DNA of 64,000 nucleotides, from the NCBI GenBank assembly GCA_020796225.1, contig CM036754.1:38496279-38560278 (forward strand), read 5' to 3'. This stretch comes from Arion vulgaris. Taxonomy: Eukaryota > Mollusca > Gastropoda > Stylommatophora > Arionidae. The translations under genes were made by a program, and so were the position numbers. The notes below the pieces were generated by a model, which was not told the DNA's origin, ran no database searches, and saw nothing but the letters and a program-made list of their open reading frames with translations. Shown here piece by piece: positions 31,963-46,900 of this stretch. Within the stretch, counting starts at the first letter, position 1. Every line of letters begins with the position of its first letter.

Positions 31963-34900
31963 GTAAGTTGATTTTCTTTCTCACAGAACCAATTTTCTCT
32001 CTAGCAGAACCGATTGTCTCTCTCACAGAACCGATTTTACTCTCACAGAACCGATTTTACTCTCACAGAACCAATTTTGCCTCTCACAGAACCGATTTTC
32101 TCTCTCACAGAACCGATTTTGCTCTCTCACAGAACCGATTTTCTCTCTCACAGAACTGATTTTCTCTCTCACGGAACCGATTTTGCTCTCTCACAGAACC
32201 GATTTACCCTCTCACAGAACCGATTTACCCTCTCACAGAACCGATTTACCCTCTCACAGAACCGATTTACTGTCTCACAGAACCGATTTTCTCTCTCACA
32301 GAACCGATTTTCTCTTTCACAGAACCGATGTTGATATCAAAGAACTGATTGTCATACCATGTGGCATAATGAAAAACACCGTGTAGGTCCATCTTTTTAT
32401 TTTATCAGACTCCTACGATTTGTGATGAGTGACCAATTTTAATCTGATCAAAGTTACATTTTACTTGTCTCAGTTGCTAGTCTAGTTTAGTCGTCAGGTC
32501 ATCATTTCTGCCTATTGAAAGTGCCCTATCTCCTCCACATTGTGTCTCTTAGCGCGAGACAACTAACGACACCAGTTCTATGTTAGTTTAGTTTAGTCGT
32601 CAGGTCATCATTACTGCATATTGAAAGTGTCCTATCTACTCCACATTGTGTCTCTTAGCGCGAGACAACTAACGACACCAGTTCTATGTTAGTTTAGTAG
32701 TCTACTTTGACTTTCAAATAAAGCGCTTCTTGTCTAGCTACACTGTGTTTGATTTTGTATTCTTGCAGCTTTGTTATCGTTGTAGATTAACCTGCATTTT
32801 CTGAATCCTTTACATACCATTTATCCCTTAGAGAGTTCAGAGTTTCAGCCTTTTCCATTGCTCGTTCGCTTTCTACAGTAGTCAGTCCTGAAAGCATATC
32901 GGCGCCTTCATTTCTTTTTACCACCAGTATGTTGCCAGGGCTCCTAAAGGGAGCAAAGAATAGTAATACTGCGACCTACAACGCATGTCGTAAGAGGCGA
33001 CTGAGGTAGGGCATAGGGAAGCTACCCCAGTAAATAAAAAACGTCACACAAATCGGATGTGCTGAAATACTTGCAGGTGCATAACTGACACAAAGTACAA
33101 TCGCTCTTAGGCTCAGATCACATACAAATCACAAAAAGTAGTTAATCAAGAGGTCGATATGAAGCGTTCGAATAAGAATTTCCCTTTACGCCTGCATGCC
33201 CTGGCACAAAAATAAAACTGGATTTTGCCAGTCTAGATTACTTCAGAGACGCCAACTATTGTCTTGGAACCCACCACGTCTCAAACGTCTTGAACTTCTC
33301 ATTGATTAATTGAGAAAAAAATGCATGGATCACAGCCCGATCATGTTGCACAGCCCGAAAAGAGCGCCTCGCTAAATATGCAAAGAGATTGATTAATCAA
33401 CATCGAACTAGCGTGTTGGGTCGCTGGACGCTGCTGGATTTGTTGAGGCGGAGATCGGAGCACATATGGACATGTCCAGAGTGACATGATGATAGTCTCA
33501 TATAACTGATCTATGTGTTCTGTTTAAGCAATGCTTCAATTAAACCGCAGATCAAGGTATTTCATTGCATTAGAACTCTCTACTACCTCCCAACACAAAG
33601 TTACAGTTGGTGTTGGAGTATTGACAATCATCATCATCATAGGCCGTGTCTACTGGCGTAGTCGATCAATGATCTCCACAGATCTGTATCCCTGGTGTTC
33701 GCTGCCATCTCAGATGTTGACGTAGTTCCACGCCATGAAGTCAGGCTGTCCAAAATTTCCTCACTCTGTCTCGTCTCCTCTCAATTACATGTCCGAAAAA
33801 TAATGATTGCCTCTTTCCTTATTAAACACCTCCATACTCGTCAATTTAGCAGTCCATGGGATTCTCATCATTCTTCTGTAAAATCCCATCTCTGTGGCAT
33901 CCAGAGATTTTTTCTATTATTGACAATACAGCTGTTTAAAGAGAACCAACCTCGGGTTGGCCAGTGACTCTGCGATCATTGTGTTCCCCAGTGCTCCTGC
34001 ACCCATGCACCGCCTAAGTTCCAACAGCAATAAACTAGATGATGGTACTGCTTATTCAAGTTTATTTATCTCCAACTCTTCATATAGCATAATTATATTA
34101 TTTATCTCCAGCTATTCATATAGCATATTATATTATTTATCTCCAACTCTTCATATAGCATAATTATATTATTTATCTCCAGCTATTCATATAGCATATT
34201 CTATTATTTATCTCCAACTCTTCATATAGCATAATTATATTATTTATCTCCAGCTATTCATATAGCATAATTATATTATTTATCTCCAACTCTTCATATA
34301 GCATAATTATATTATTTATCTCCAGCTATTCATATAGCATAATTATATTATTTATCTCCAGCTATTCATATAGCATAATTATATTATTTATCTCCAACTC
34401 TTCATATAGCATAATTATATTATTTATCTCCAACTATTCATATAGCATAATTATATTATTTATCTCCAAATCTTCATCTAGCATAATTATATTATTTATC
34501 TCCAACTCTTCATATAGCATAATTATATTATTTATCTCCAACTCTTCATATAGCATAATTATATTATTTATCTTCAACTCTTCATATAGTATAATTATAT
34601 TATTTATTTCCAACTATTCATATAGCATAATTATATTATTTATCTCCAGCTCTTCGTATAGTATAATTATATATGTATTGTTTATGATTAATTTCATTGT
34701 AACATATTTTCTATATCACATATATAAAATATAACATATTTTATTCAACATTACACTGAACAGTTTTGATAACATATTTTAATTGTGCATCTTTTCTCTT
34801 CTTTATTTCAGTGCTATAATTCAGTAAGTACAATTTTTCATATTATTTAACTCTTAGTATACGCACTCTATAGAGCCTCGATATCATAGTGAATAGTGCA

Positions 34901-37900
34901 CTTGCTTAATAGGCTAGGAGTCCAGCGTTCATTTTCACAATTGAACCAGGTTGCTTAGGTCAAACAAGCCCCAATTTGATACCACAGAAACACTAGGAAG
35001 TAAATATGCAGTGTTTAATGTTTTGGTTGGTGATGTGGTTTGTCGAAACATTGGTGCTGTCAGTAAGGTTTTCCATGTGGCTTATCGTATTATAGAAGTT
35101 AAGTTCATATATTTCGTGAAGAGAAACGTATATTTGTATCATATATTTCTAGAAATGTTAGTACAATCTGTAGTTTATTGAAGTAATGTGAAATGTTGAG
35201 ATATATGTTGTGTTATAAAAGAAAATCATAGAATGATGTTTTATGTAGAGTTTTATCAGATGTAGTTGTAGCTCTGTAAGAGGTATGGTTTTGGTTTGAA
35301 TCCTGTGTTTGGTAATTGTGGTTTTCTTTTTGATAGCAGTTGAGACTTGTTTCTTGTCTATATTGTTACTATGCTACTGGCAGGGACACCCATGTCAGAC
35401 AGACTACAGGATAGAGGGCAGACAAAATGCAACCTCCTGGTCATCCAGGTTGTTGGTTTTTGCAAGAGGCTCACAACACATTCCGGTCGCAAACATTGTG
35501 TTACGGAGACGGAAGCAAAAGATATCTTTGTTACATCGGGTGAAGGAAGTGAGGTCTATCAGGGAACTGATTTGATGAAAGAGAGAGAGATCAAACTGGA
35601 AAGAGTGTTGAAAGATTGTGGTCTGACATTGAAACAATTGGTAGAAAGGTGACAGAATGGCAACAATCGAAATTGCTCGTGGACGCCTTATGTGTCAAAC
35701 GGAACACGAGGAGGATATAGATATTATCTATTGTCTTTCTTCAGATGGATGATGGGATCGGTTATCCACTCTTGCTGTTAAGCGTACGGGTGGGAGTTTT
35801 AATTTGCGTTCCAGGGCCAGATCAGTCACCCTTCTTGTGTTATATATGTGTTTATTTAGTGTGGTCTTGATATTATCTATCCATCTTTTCCTTGGTCTTC
35901 CCTTGGCTCCAGTGCCTGATCTCTTTTTGTTGTAAGCTGTTATTGGTGGTTGGTTGTATTCCATTCTCATTAAATGTCTGAACCACTGCATTTGTTGTCT
36001 TTCAATGTATTCGATGCATGAAGTTATGCCCACTCTGCTTCTGATGTCCTCATTTCGTAGTCTATCTTTCCTGGTGACTCCCACTGGCTTCCTGAAGCAT
36101 TTCATTTCACAAGTGGTAAGCTTTCTGTGGTGTATTGCTGTTAGAGATCATGTTTGGCCCTGGTAACAAAGTGTTGATAGGAAAATACTTGAATTGTCAA
36201 AGAATCTGTGTTCATACCATGGAGTATATTGGACAATACGGAACTGTGCTCTCAATTTGTTTACTTTGACGAACGCTACACTATGAGTTATATGGTCAAC
36301 AACACGATGGTCTCCTTTATTTCTTACTGTTTCTCTAGCATACAACAAAAGATGGGTATAAATAAGAATGTTCAGAATAGCGTGGACAGGAAAAAAAAGA
36401 ACAAATATAGCTAATTTACAACAACTGAAAACTAATAAGAAGGGATTATTTAACAAGATAACGAAATGAGAGAAATGAAAATATTTCGGGCATATAACGC
36501 GACTTGATTCTCTAGACAAGATTATACTTCTCTTCTATCATTTACTTCTTTATAGAATTGTGGGGGCGAGAGGTGGGAAATGTAGTGATTTTGTGTGTGC
36601 CTGTTTTAATGCACTTTGTAAGCTGTTATTCATTTTCGTAAGGCTGTTCTTGATGCCGTCAGTCCATATTTTGTGTGGTATTCCTCTTGCTCTATACTCG
36701 TTATACTTTTTCTGTTTGGCTCTCTGTAGTAGACGATACCAAGACATTCTTATCAGGTGTCCAAACCATTTAATCTGGTGTTCAATCGGTTGACAAGATC
36801 ATTATTGAGGGTGTTACACCTTGCAGGTCCCCAGTGGCCTTGTGAGTCGAAGGTCATGGGTTCGAGTCTGGACCGCGCCATTCTGTTCACAAGTGCAGTT
36901 TTTTCCAGAGACCCTAGAATTGTTGCTGGAGCTACGGAGTTCGTGGTTTGTGCAAAACTCTCGGCAGGTGGTGTCCCATTTCTGGGGAGAGGACCGAGCC
37001 GTATGGGGTAAAACTCGGTGCAATGAAGTCAATCCTTCGGCTTTTAAACCCTTTTTAAACACCTTGCAGACGAGGATTAGAAATAAAACAAATGAATTGA
37101 TAGGTGCAAGATGTAATAGACGATTTTGGTAAGGCTGCCACAGACTCCGGACATACCTCACGCAAAGTAGAGAGACATTTAGAGCTGCTGTTATTATAGC
37201 TAAGTTTAGACAGCAGCAAATCCATGCTTATGTTGAAGTGGTCACCTGGCAATTTAGTGATTATATCCCTTTGATTGTGGTAACCATTCTTCACCGCGTG
37301 TTAGCCACTACCGGAATGTTTTAAAAAATAGTGGATTGGACATCACAGATTCCATTTTATTTATGTTTTAAACGAAAATTGATCCGATTTCGACAGATTT
37401 TTAAGTTAAACTCAGAGTCTTATGAGAAGTATATTTACAAAGTTTTATGAGTTTTTGATTAAACAGAAGCCGTTTATAAGAGGGCACACACGCACACTCA
37501 TTATGGAAAATATATATGAGATCGTTCATGATTAACTTCAATATAACATATTTTGTTTAACATTACATTGATAAATTTGTATAACATTTTTTTTTATTGC
37601 GCACCATTTCTCTTCTTGTTGCAGTACCTTGTTGATCCAGTAAGTACAATTTGTTATAATATTAATTTGTTGTGAGAAGAGAAATGTAATTTGTATAATA
37701 TATCTCTAGAACTGTTAGTAAAATCTGTAGTTCATTGAAGAAATGTGGAATTTTAAGATACTTATTGTGTTGTCAAAGAAAACCACATCATGTTTTATGC
37801 AGAGATTTGTAGGGTGTATGTGTAGCTCTGTAGTTGTGAGATGAAATAACAAACAATGAGACGATGGTTCAAATCTCGGTACAGTGAAGTTTTGCTGAAA

Positions 37901-40900
37901 ATTATGCCAGAGATTTTAAGTGCTCTGGCACATGTCCTGCAAGACTGTCCCCTATATGTTTTTTCCTATAAAGGAATTCTGGCCCTACAACTCAACACTA
38001 TATTCAAAACTACATGGTACCAGAGATGAGCTCCAGACAACAGTCGACTTCATCATAAGAGCGCGTCTAACGGTATAATAATCAAAACTACATGGTACCA
38101 GAGATGAACTCCAGACAACAGTCGACTTCATCATAAGAGCGAGTCTAACGGTATAATCATCAAGATAACGATCGCAAAGAAGAAGAAGAAGAAGTGCTCT
38201 GATGTCGATAATCTCAACTAGTTGAAAAAAGTGGAAATTCTTTGAAGGTGTCATAATTGTAGAGACATTGATAATAATAAATTTAACAGTTCTCTTGCTA
38301 GTCCAACATTGATAATAATAAATTTAACAGTTTCCTTGCTAGTCCAACATTGATAATAATAAATTTAACAGTTTGCTTGCTAGTCCAACATTGATAATAA
38401 TAAATTTAACAGTTTCCTTGCTAGTCCAACATTGATAATCTGGATAGGAAAAAATGACCCAAAAATTGTGAAGTTGTGAGGTACATGTTATCAAAGAAAA
38501 TGCCAAATTATGTTTCATGTAAAGATTTGTCTGGTGTAGGTTTAGCTCTGTAACTATGTGTGGAATCGGAAAACAATGTAACGACGGTTCGAATCCTGCT
38601 TGAGGAACTGAATGGTGCTAGATTATCCTGGTAGACCATATAGAAAACCGATAGAGACCGGTAAAGTGGCGAACATCTGTTGAGGCCCTACGGTCCATGA
38701 GGAGCGGAGATGAATATGTCAAGTCTTGCCGGAGATCGTTTAACGATGACTGCTTGCATCTAGTTGAAAGGGACTGCGCGCTTAAGGTGTTCACTAAGAC
38801 CAATGATGCAGTCCGCATTCGAACTCACGATCTACGCAACATAAAGCTTGATTGCTACGATACAGAGACTCCCCCCTCAACCACCATGTGTGTATCTATA
38901 TGTGTATGGGGTCTTTGTGGCTAAGTAGTTAAGCCCTTGCCTTGCGAGTCGTAGAGCGTGGGTCCGAATCCGGACCACGCCGTTGTGTTCACGAGTGCAG
39001 TTTGTTCAGAGAACCCTGGAATTGTTGCCGGAACAATGGAGTTCGTGCTTTGTGCATTATTTTTGGCAGTTGTTGTGCCATTTCTGCGGAGACGGACCGA
39101 GTCATATGGGGTCAAACCCGGTGCAATGAAGTCAATTCTTCTGCTTTAAACACCCCATATGTATACATATACTGTTCGTGTTTCCATATAAGATATTTGA
39201 TTTTACATGACATTCAATATCTAATAAGATTGTATAATTATGTATCATTTCACATCTTGTTTCAGTGCTGTCCTCCAGTAAGTACTATTTTCTATATTGT
39301 TGTTCATTTGTCTACAAATTTAGAAAAAGTATTTTTGTATAATAATCTTATATAATAAAGCACAGTGTAGTTGCGTGTGTTTGTCTGAAACAAACTGAGT
39401 GTGGTTGTGTGTGTTTGTCTGAAACATGAAAAGCTACCTATAGTCCAACTCTAGAATCATGAAGTTTGAACTGCTTATTTGTTCAGGAATTTGTAGATTA
39501 TTGTTACCATTTTATACTGTTTACATTGTTTATTTACTGAATTCAGAGTTCATTAAATTTTCCGTGTATATATCTTATTTTATATATATATTGTTATTGT
39601 TTTTGTGTTTTGTATAACTATAGTACTTTGTGTTTACGTGATTCGTTACATATCTTATAGCGTGTCTAATCAGTCTTTGCTAGATCAACATCCTGCACAG
39701 AAGAACGTGAAATTACATGAAAACGTAGTAGTACTATTTCTGAACGGGAAAAAAATCATTTTAAAAGTTGGATCTAGTTGTTTGCGTATTAAAACAATTC
39801 AAAAGCAATAAGATCAATGGTGTATCTGAAACGCACATACTTTGCAATATCATCTGAAATTTGTATGTAGTAAGGACGGAAATACCATCAAAATCAGTTA
39901 AGTTCAGGAGTGAACTTCAAATAACGTCAACGAAATCGAAAATACTACACATGTCAAACGATTGTGCGAGTGAACGTAAATATATTTCTAAATTACCCAC
40001 AGTTACTGTAGCAATATTTGATTGACGTGTATACCTAGACTGAGACCTAAATACTGCTCTTCATTCGAATATTCAATTGTGTAAGCAGTTTAGCTTCCGT
40101 TTTTCTATCAAGCAAATAATGTTTTCTCCCTTCCAATTAGAATAGAATATACACTTTGCATATACAATAAGGTAAATACCAGACAAAGATGGATAGTAAA
40201 TATTATTTATTTATAGACGTATAGACGGGAAACATGGACATCTAACAAAGCAATGGAAAAACATGTATGTGGTTTTGAATATAAGTGTTACAGCAGAGTC
40301 ATCTTATAGACAGAGAAAAGAACAAATAGATATATAAAGAAAGAACTCAAAATAAAAATAAAAACTCTCTGATGCTACAAAAAAGAATGCTAAAATTGAA
40401 ATACTTTGGACATATAAAATAAACTCGAAGAGATGGAGTAGACAATTATGGAAAGAGGTAACCCAGCAAAGAGGAGTAGCTGAAGATCACGGAAAAGATT
40501 AATTCATTATGCAATTGATGATTTGAACATTACTTACTGCTGAGGTTTATCTGGCATATAAAAGAGATAGAAATTCCGAATGAATATTAGGGTGGCAAAG
40601 TTCTGCTCAGGACAAGCTAGTTGAGGATGATGATGATATTTATAGAAATGTTAGTAGAATGTGCAGTTTATTGAAAAAATGTGAAATGTTATGTTATGTT
40701 ATGCTATCGACGTATGGCACATTGGACATTCACATACCTACTCTGTCCTCCGCTGCAGCAGCCATCCCAAAGCCCATTTCCTCATCGTACCCATGAGAAG
40801 TTGATTAGTACACCTTCCATCTCTACCACGAAGACGACACTGTCTGGCATGTCCAAACTCAACTCCTAATTCTTTCACTCGTTCCAGTGCCTGATACTCG

Positions 40901-43900
40901 AATATATCACATAAATGAGATCGTACCGCATTTATGACATCGGTTCTGTCCATACTTCTTTCTGCCCGCTTGAGTCGGGGCATTGTTTGCAAGAAAGTCA
41001 GCAATGTGATATGATGAGATATATGTTGTGTTACCAATAAAAATCTTAGAAATATATTTCCAGTAAACCAAGAGGTTAAAAAGGACGCTGGCGCTGTATA
41101 AGACACATTTTGAGAAACCCTAGGGAATATTACAATTAGGGTCATTTCGTGGAAACCAAAGGGACAGCGAAAGAAAGAAACGCCTAGAAAAACATGGAGA
41201 CGATATTTTAAGGCATAGATCAACAATATAAAGAAGAGCTGGAGTGAACTGCAGGAGATAGCTAGAGATAGAAAGACTTGGCATGAGTTAGTTGAGTGAC
41301 TATGTCCTAATATGGGTTTAAATGGCATGAGAGGGAGAGATGAGATGTGTCGGGTGAAAGTCTAACTGTGTAATGGTGAGATATATTAGCAAACAATTAG
41401 ACGACTGTTTTAATTGTCCATGAGTCACTTCCATCTGACATGATTAGTTATATATAACAATAACGAAATGTTATAAGATAGAAATACTATAAGGCTAAGT
41501 TTAGACAGCAGCAAATCCATGCTTATGTTGTAGTGGTCACCTGGCAATTTAGTGATTATATCCCTTTGATTGTGGTAACCTTTCTTCACCGCGTGTTAGC
41601 CCCTACAGGAATGTTTTAAAAAATGGTGGATTGGACATCACAGATTCGATTTTATTTATGTTTTAAACGAAAATTGATCCGATTTCGACAGATTTTTAAG
41701 CTAAACTCAGAGTCTTATGAGAAGTATATTTACAAAGTTTTGTGAGTTTTTGATTAAACAGAAGCCGTTTATAAGAGGGCACACACGCACACTCATTATG
41801 GAAAATATATATGAGATCGTTCATGATTAACTTTAATATAACATATTTTGTTTAACATTACATTGATAAATTTGTATAACATTTTTTTTATTGTGCACCC
41901 TTTCTCTTCTTGTTTCAGCCCATTGTTAATCCAGTAAGTACAATTTGTTATATTATTAATTTGTTGTGAGAAGAGAAATGTAATTTGTATAATATATCTC
42001 TAGAACTGTTAGTAAAATCTGTAGTTTATTGAAGAAATGTGGAATTTTGAGATACCTATTGTGTTGTCAAAGAAAATCACATCATGTTTTATGCAGAAAT
42101 TTGTAGGGTGCAGGTGTAGCTCTGTAGTTGTGAGATGAAATAACAAACAATGAGACGATGGTTCAAATCTCGGTACAGTGAAGTTTTGCTGAAAATTATG
42201 CCAGAGTTTTTAAGTGCTCTAGCACATGTCCTGCAAGACTGTCCCCTATATGTCTTTCCTATAAAGGAATTCTGGCCCTACAACTCAACACTACATTCAA
42301 AACTACATGGCACCAGAGATGAGCTCCAGACAACAGTCGACTTCATCATAAGAGCGAGTCTAACGGTATAATCATCAAGATAACGATCGCAAACAGAAGA
42401 AGAAGAAGTGCCCTGATGTCAATAATCTCAACTAGTTGAAAAAAGTGGAAATTCTTTGAAGGTGCCATAAGTGTAGAAACATTGATAATAATAAATTTAA
42501 CAGTTTGCTTGCTAGTCCAACATTGATAATTTGTTGAATAATTCAGCTTGGTTTTTGCTTTAGAAAACAATTGTAAACCTTGTTGAACAAGAAATTTAAC
42601 AACGCCATTCCTAAATAATTTTCCTCTACTTTTGTTGCATTCTGTCTTGTTCAAGTCAAGAGATCAGAGAAGAATTATTCATTATTAACCTGCATTAGAC
42701 CCAACTTGAGTAGGAGTCTCCGCAGCACTAAGCATAGCACTACACGCCTGGAGTCGTTGGAGGTATCTGAGTCTGCAAGATTTATAGAGGAATCACGGCG
42801 TGTTCTGGATTCGAACCCACGATCTTCGACTCACAAGTCAAAGGAGTTAACCACTTAGCCACAGATACCGCATACATTCATTTCATCCTACATTTCAATA
42901 AGAGTTCATAAATAAACAATTCTTAGTTGGGCATAAACAAAAACATAACAAAATGTTATCATATAATTATGTATTGATTGTCCATGATTAACCTCTATAT
43001 AACATATTTTGTTCAACATTACATTGAACAACTTTGATATCATTATTTTAATTGTGCACATTTTCTCTTCTTGTTTCAGTGCTTTAACCCAGTAAGTACA
43101 ATCTGTGATATTATTTAATGAAGCTGTTTTAACGAGTGAAGAGAAATGTTGTTTGTGTAGTATATCTCTAGAAATGTTAGTAAAATGTTTAGTTCATTGA
43201 AGAAAAGTGACGTCTGCCCAGTGTGTTCGCAGCGTGTAGGACGACGGATGACAAGCCCCCTGTGAGTGCGGTTCAATTCCGGTGGCTGGTAGAAAAGCCA
43301 CAGGTTCTCTAGATTTACGGTGTTGGTGGCACCGAACCGAAGGGTTACGATGTCCATGGCACTGAGCCGAAGAGCTGAAAGCTCAAGTGCTTCTGAATCG
43401 GAATAAAAGGGGAAAAAAGAAATGTGAAGTTGTGAGGTACATGTTATCAAAGAAAATGCAGAATTATGTTTCATGTAAAGATTTGTCTGGTGTAGGTTTA
43501 GCTCTGTAACTATGTGTGGAATCGGAAAACAATGAAACAACGGTTCGAATCCTGCTTGAGGAACTGAAGGGTGCTAGATTATCCTGGAGACCATATAGAA
43601 AACTGATAGAGACTGGTAAAAGTGGTGAATAACTGTTGAGACCATATAGAAAACTGATAGAGACTGGTAAAAGTGGCGAATAACTGTTGAGACCATATAG
43701 AAAACTGATAGAGACTGGTAAAAGTGGCGAATAACTGTTGAGACCATATAGAAAACTGATAGAGAACGGTAAAAGTGAAGTGGTGAATAACTGTTGAGAC
43801 CATATAGAAAACTGATAGAGACTGGTAAAAGTGGCGAATAACTGTTGAGACCATATAGAAAACTGATAGAGACTGGTAAAAGTGGCGAATAACTGTTGAG

Positions 43901-46900
43901 ACCATATAGAAAACTGATAGAGACTGGTAAAAGTGGTGAATAACTGTTGAGACTCTATGGTTCATGAGGAGCGGAGATGAATATGTCAAGTCTTGCCAGA
44001 GATCGTTTAACGACGACTGCTTTCATCTAGTTGAAAGGGACTGCGAGCTTAAGGTGTCCCGAGTACAGATACACAAATTCTAGCAAGTATTCTTGTTTAT
44101 GTTTACACAGCATTGAAGAATACGAACAATATTGAGCTTTGATATTTACTTTAAGAAAACAATAATGTAACTTTTGACAAAAGATTTAACATCGACATTA
44201 ACAAGTACAAGATAGGCTCTACTGAAAGATATACAACTTCTGTTGTATCTTTTTCTTGATAGTACAGTACAGGTACAGGTTTGTGTTTCTAGACACATAA
44301 CCTCACAATGAGAACACTGATGCAGAAATGACAACAACAATTTCAGAATTTTGTTCGCGTAGAAATTTCTATGGAAAGTCTGGGTAATATTAGAATACGG
44401 GAAAAGAAATCTATTTGGTAACATTGTACGTTAAGATTACATACGACGTAGATTGGATACTGTCTTAATCTTTACAGTTTCACTGTGACAGCACTAGCCA
44501 TACGACCATCATGCTCATATCCCCTCCTGTCCTACACCGTCAAACGGCTGTATTACAGTCAGTAACGACATGAACATTTTTATAATGAAGGATTTATTTG
44601 ATTGCACCGTGTTTTCCCTAAGACACTTCGCAGAATCGGAAATTCACCTGACGAGAATATTGTACAAAGTGAGAACTCGGTAGTTCTAGTAGTAATCCCA
44701 AGCACTGCTAGGGAAAAAATGTACTTGTGGACCAATGATGCAGTCCGGCTTCGAACTCACGACCTACGTAACATAAAGCTTGACTGCTACGATACAGAGA
44801 CTCACCCCTCAACCACCATGTATGTATCTATATGTATAAGGGGTCTCTGTGTCTAAGTGGTTAAGCCCTTGCCTTGCGAGTCGTAGAGCGTGGATCCCAA
44901 TCCGGACCACGCCGTTGTGTTCACGAGTGCAGTTTGTTCAGAGAATCCTAGAATTGTTGCCGGAGCAACGGAGTTCGTGCTTTGTGCATTATTTTTTCTA
45001 TCAGGTGGCGTGCCATTTCTGCGGAGACGGACCGAGTCATATGGGATCAAACCCGGTGCAATGAAGTCAATTCTTCTGCTTTAAACACCCCATATGTATA
45101 CATATACTGTCCATGTTTCCATATAAGATATTTTATTTTACATGACAATCAATATCTAATAAGATTGTATAATTATGTATCATTTCACATCTTGTTTCAG
45201 TGCGGTGTTCCAGTAAGTAATATTTTCTACATTGTTTCTTGTTCATTTGTTTACAAATTTAGAAAAAGTATTTTTGTATAATAATCTTATATAATAAAGC
45301 ACAGTGTAGTTGCGTGTGTTTGTCTGAAACAAACTGAGTGTGGTTGTGTGTGTTTGTCTAAAACAAACTGAGTGTAGTTGTGTGTGTTTGTCTGAAACAA
45401 ACTGAGTGTGGTTGTGTGTGTTTGTCTGAAACAAACTGAGTGTAGTTGTGTGTGTTTGTCTGAAACAAACTGAGTGTGGTTGTGTGTGTTTGTCTGAAAC
45501 ATGAAAAGCTACCTATAGTCCAACTCTAGAATCATGAAGTTTGAACTGCTTATTTGTTCAGGAATTTGTAGATTATTGCTAACATTTTATATTGTTTACG
45601 TTGTTTATTTACCGAATTCAGAGTTCATTAAATTTTCCGTGTATATATCTTATTTTATATATATATTTATATATAGGATGCATTTATGACATCGGCTCTG
45701 TCCATATTTCTACCCGCTTGAGTCGGGGCATTGTTTCCAAGAAAGTCAACAATGTGATATGTTGAGATATATGTTGTGTTACCAATAAAAATCTTAGAAA
45801 TATATTTCCAGTGAACCAAGGGGTTAGAAATGTGTATAAGACACACTTTGAGAAAACCCGAGGGGAATATTATAGTTAGGGTCATTTCCTGGAACCCACA
45901 GAGACAGCGAAAGAAAGAAAGGCCTAGAAATACACGGAGACGAGATTTTGTGGTAAACGTCAACAATATAAAGAAGAGCTGGAGTAGACTGCAATGGATA
46001 GTTGGATAGCTAGAGATAGAAAAACTTGGCCTGAGTTGGTTGAGGGCCTGTGTCCTAATATGGGATAAAACGGCATGAGAGAGAGAGAGAGATGAGATGT
46101 GTCGGGTGTATGTCTAACTGTGTAATAGTGAGATGAATAGGCAAACAATTAGACGACTGTTCTAATTGTCCATTATTCCCTTCCATCTAACATGATTAGT
46201 TATATATAACAATAACGAAATGTTATAATAGTTTTTAATCATTCAATATTTCAGGCCCCTCAACAGCACTGTAATCCAGTAAGTACAACGTGTTTTCATG
46301 TTCTTTAAGTTGATCTGTCAAACTTGAACGCTGGTATCAAACGATAGAAGAAAATTAGTCACGACAGAGATGAAGTGTCTACACAGAATGCTGAGTGTAT
46401 CAAGATGAGATCAGTTTGGTCTCATCAGGGAAAAAGTGGGTACACCATCAATAAGAAACTTCATTTAAAAAAACTACAAATTAAATGGTTCGAAAACATA
46501 AGCAGACTACCAACAGACAGTGCACCGAAAAAAAACAATGCTACTCCAACACATTGAATACAAAGCAATAGGTTGTCCCTGCAAAATGTTGGCCACAGAA
46601 ATAACAGAGGCAGTGAATTACACTATTTATGAACAGCACAAAAAAGTTCTATAAATCTTTTTTTAACCGAATTCTGTGAGAAAATAAATGAATGAAGAAA
46701 AGAAAAAGAGTTAACAGAAAAGTAACGTGATTTATACAACGTATAAATATTAACGAATATTACTGAGAAGTGAGAGAAAAATCGGAATTAATTCCATTGA
46801 AGAGACTGAACGAATTGTCAATACAAGAGCTATATGAAGAAATTCCTAATATATCATATGTAACATGTAACAGTTCGAGAGGAAAACTATTAGGAATAGC

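Larger units (their letters stand above)
37190..41470. repeat. Microexon block duplication, unit 1
   Basis: The sequence from CTAAGTTTAGACAGCAGC onward matches 41497-46150 in long near-identical stretches: flanks of YLVDP/PIVNP, the GTCGACTTCATCATAAGAGC segment, the SINE plus CCPP/CGVP region, and a LINE tail. It carries two microexons. Confidence 0.8.
41497..46150. repeat. Microexon block duplication, unit 2
   Basis: Second unit of the tandem duplication inside gene 2. It carries three microexons (PIVNP, CFNP, CGVP) against two in unit 1, so one was lost from unit 1 or gained here. Confidence 0.8.

Noticed and set aside
38908..39154. tRNA genes (A and B boxes here and at 12000, 36813, 42740, 44839, 59796 and 63005)
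   Set aside because: The heads lack a paired acceptor stem and continue into shared SINE bodies.
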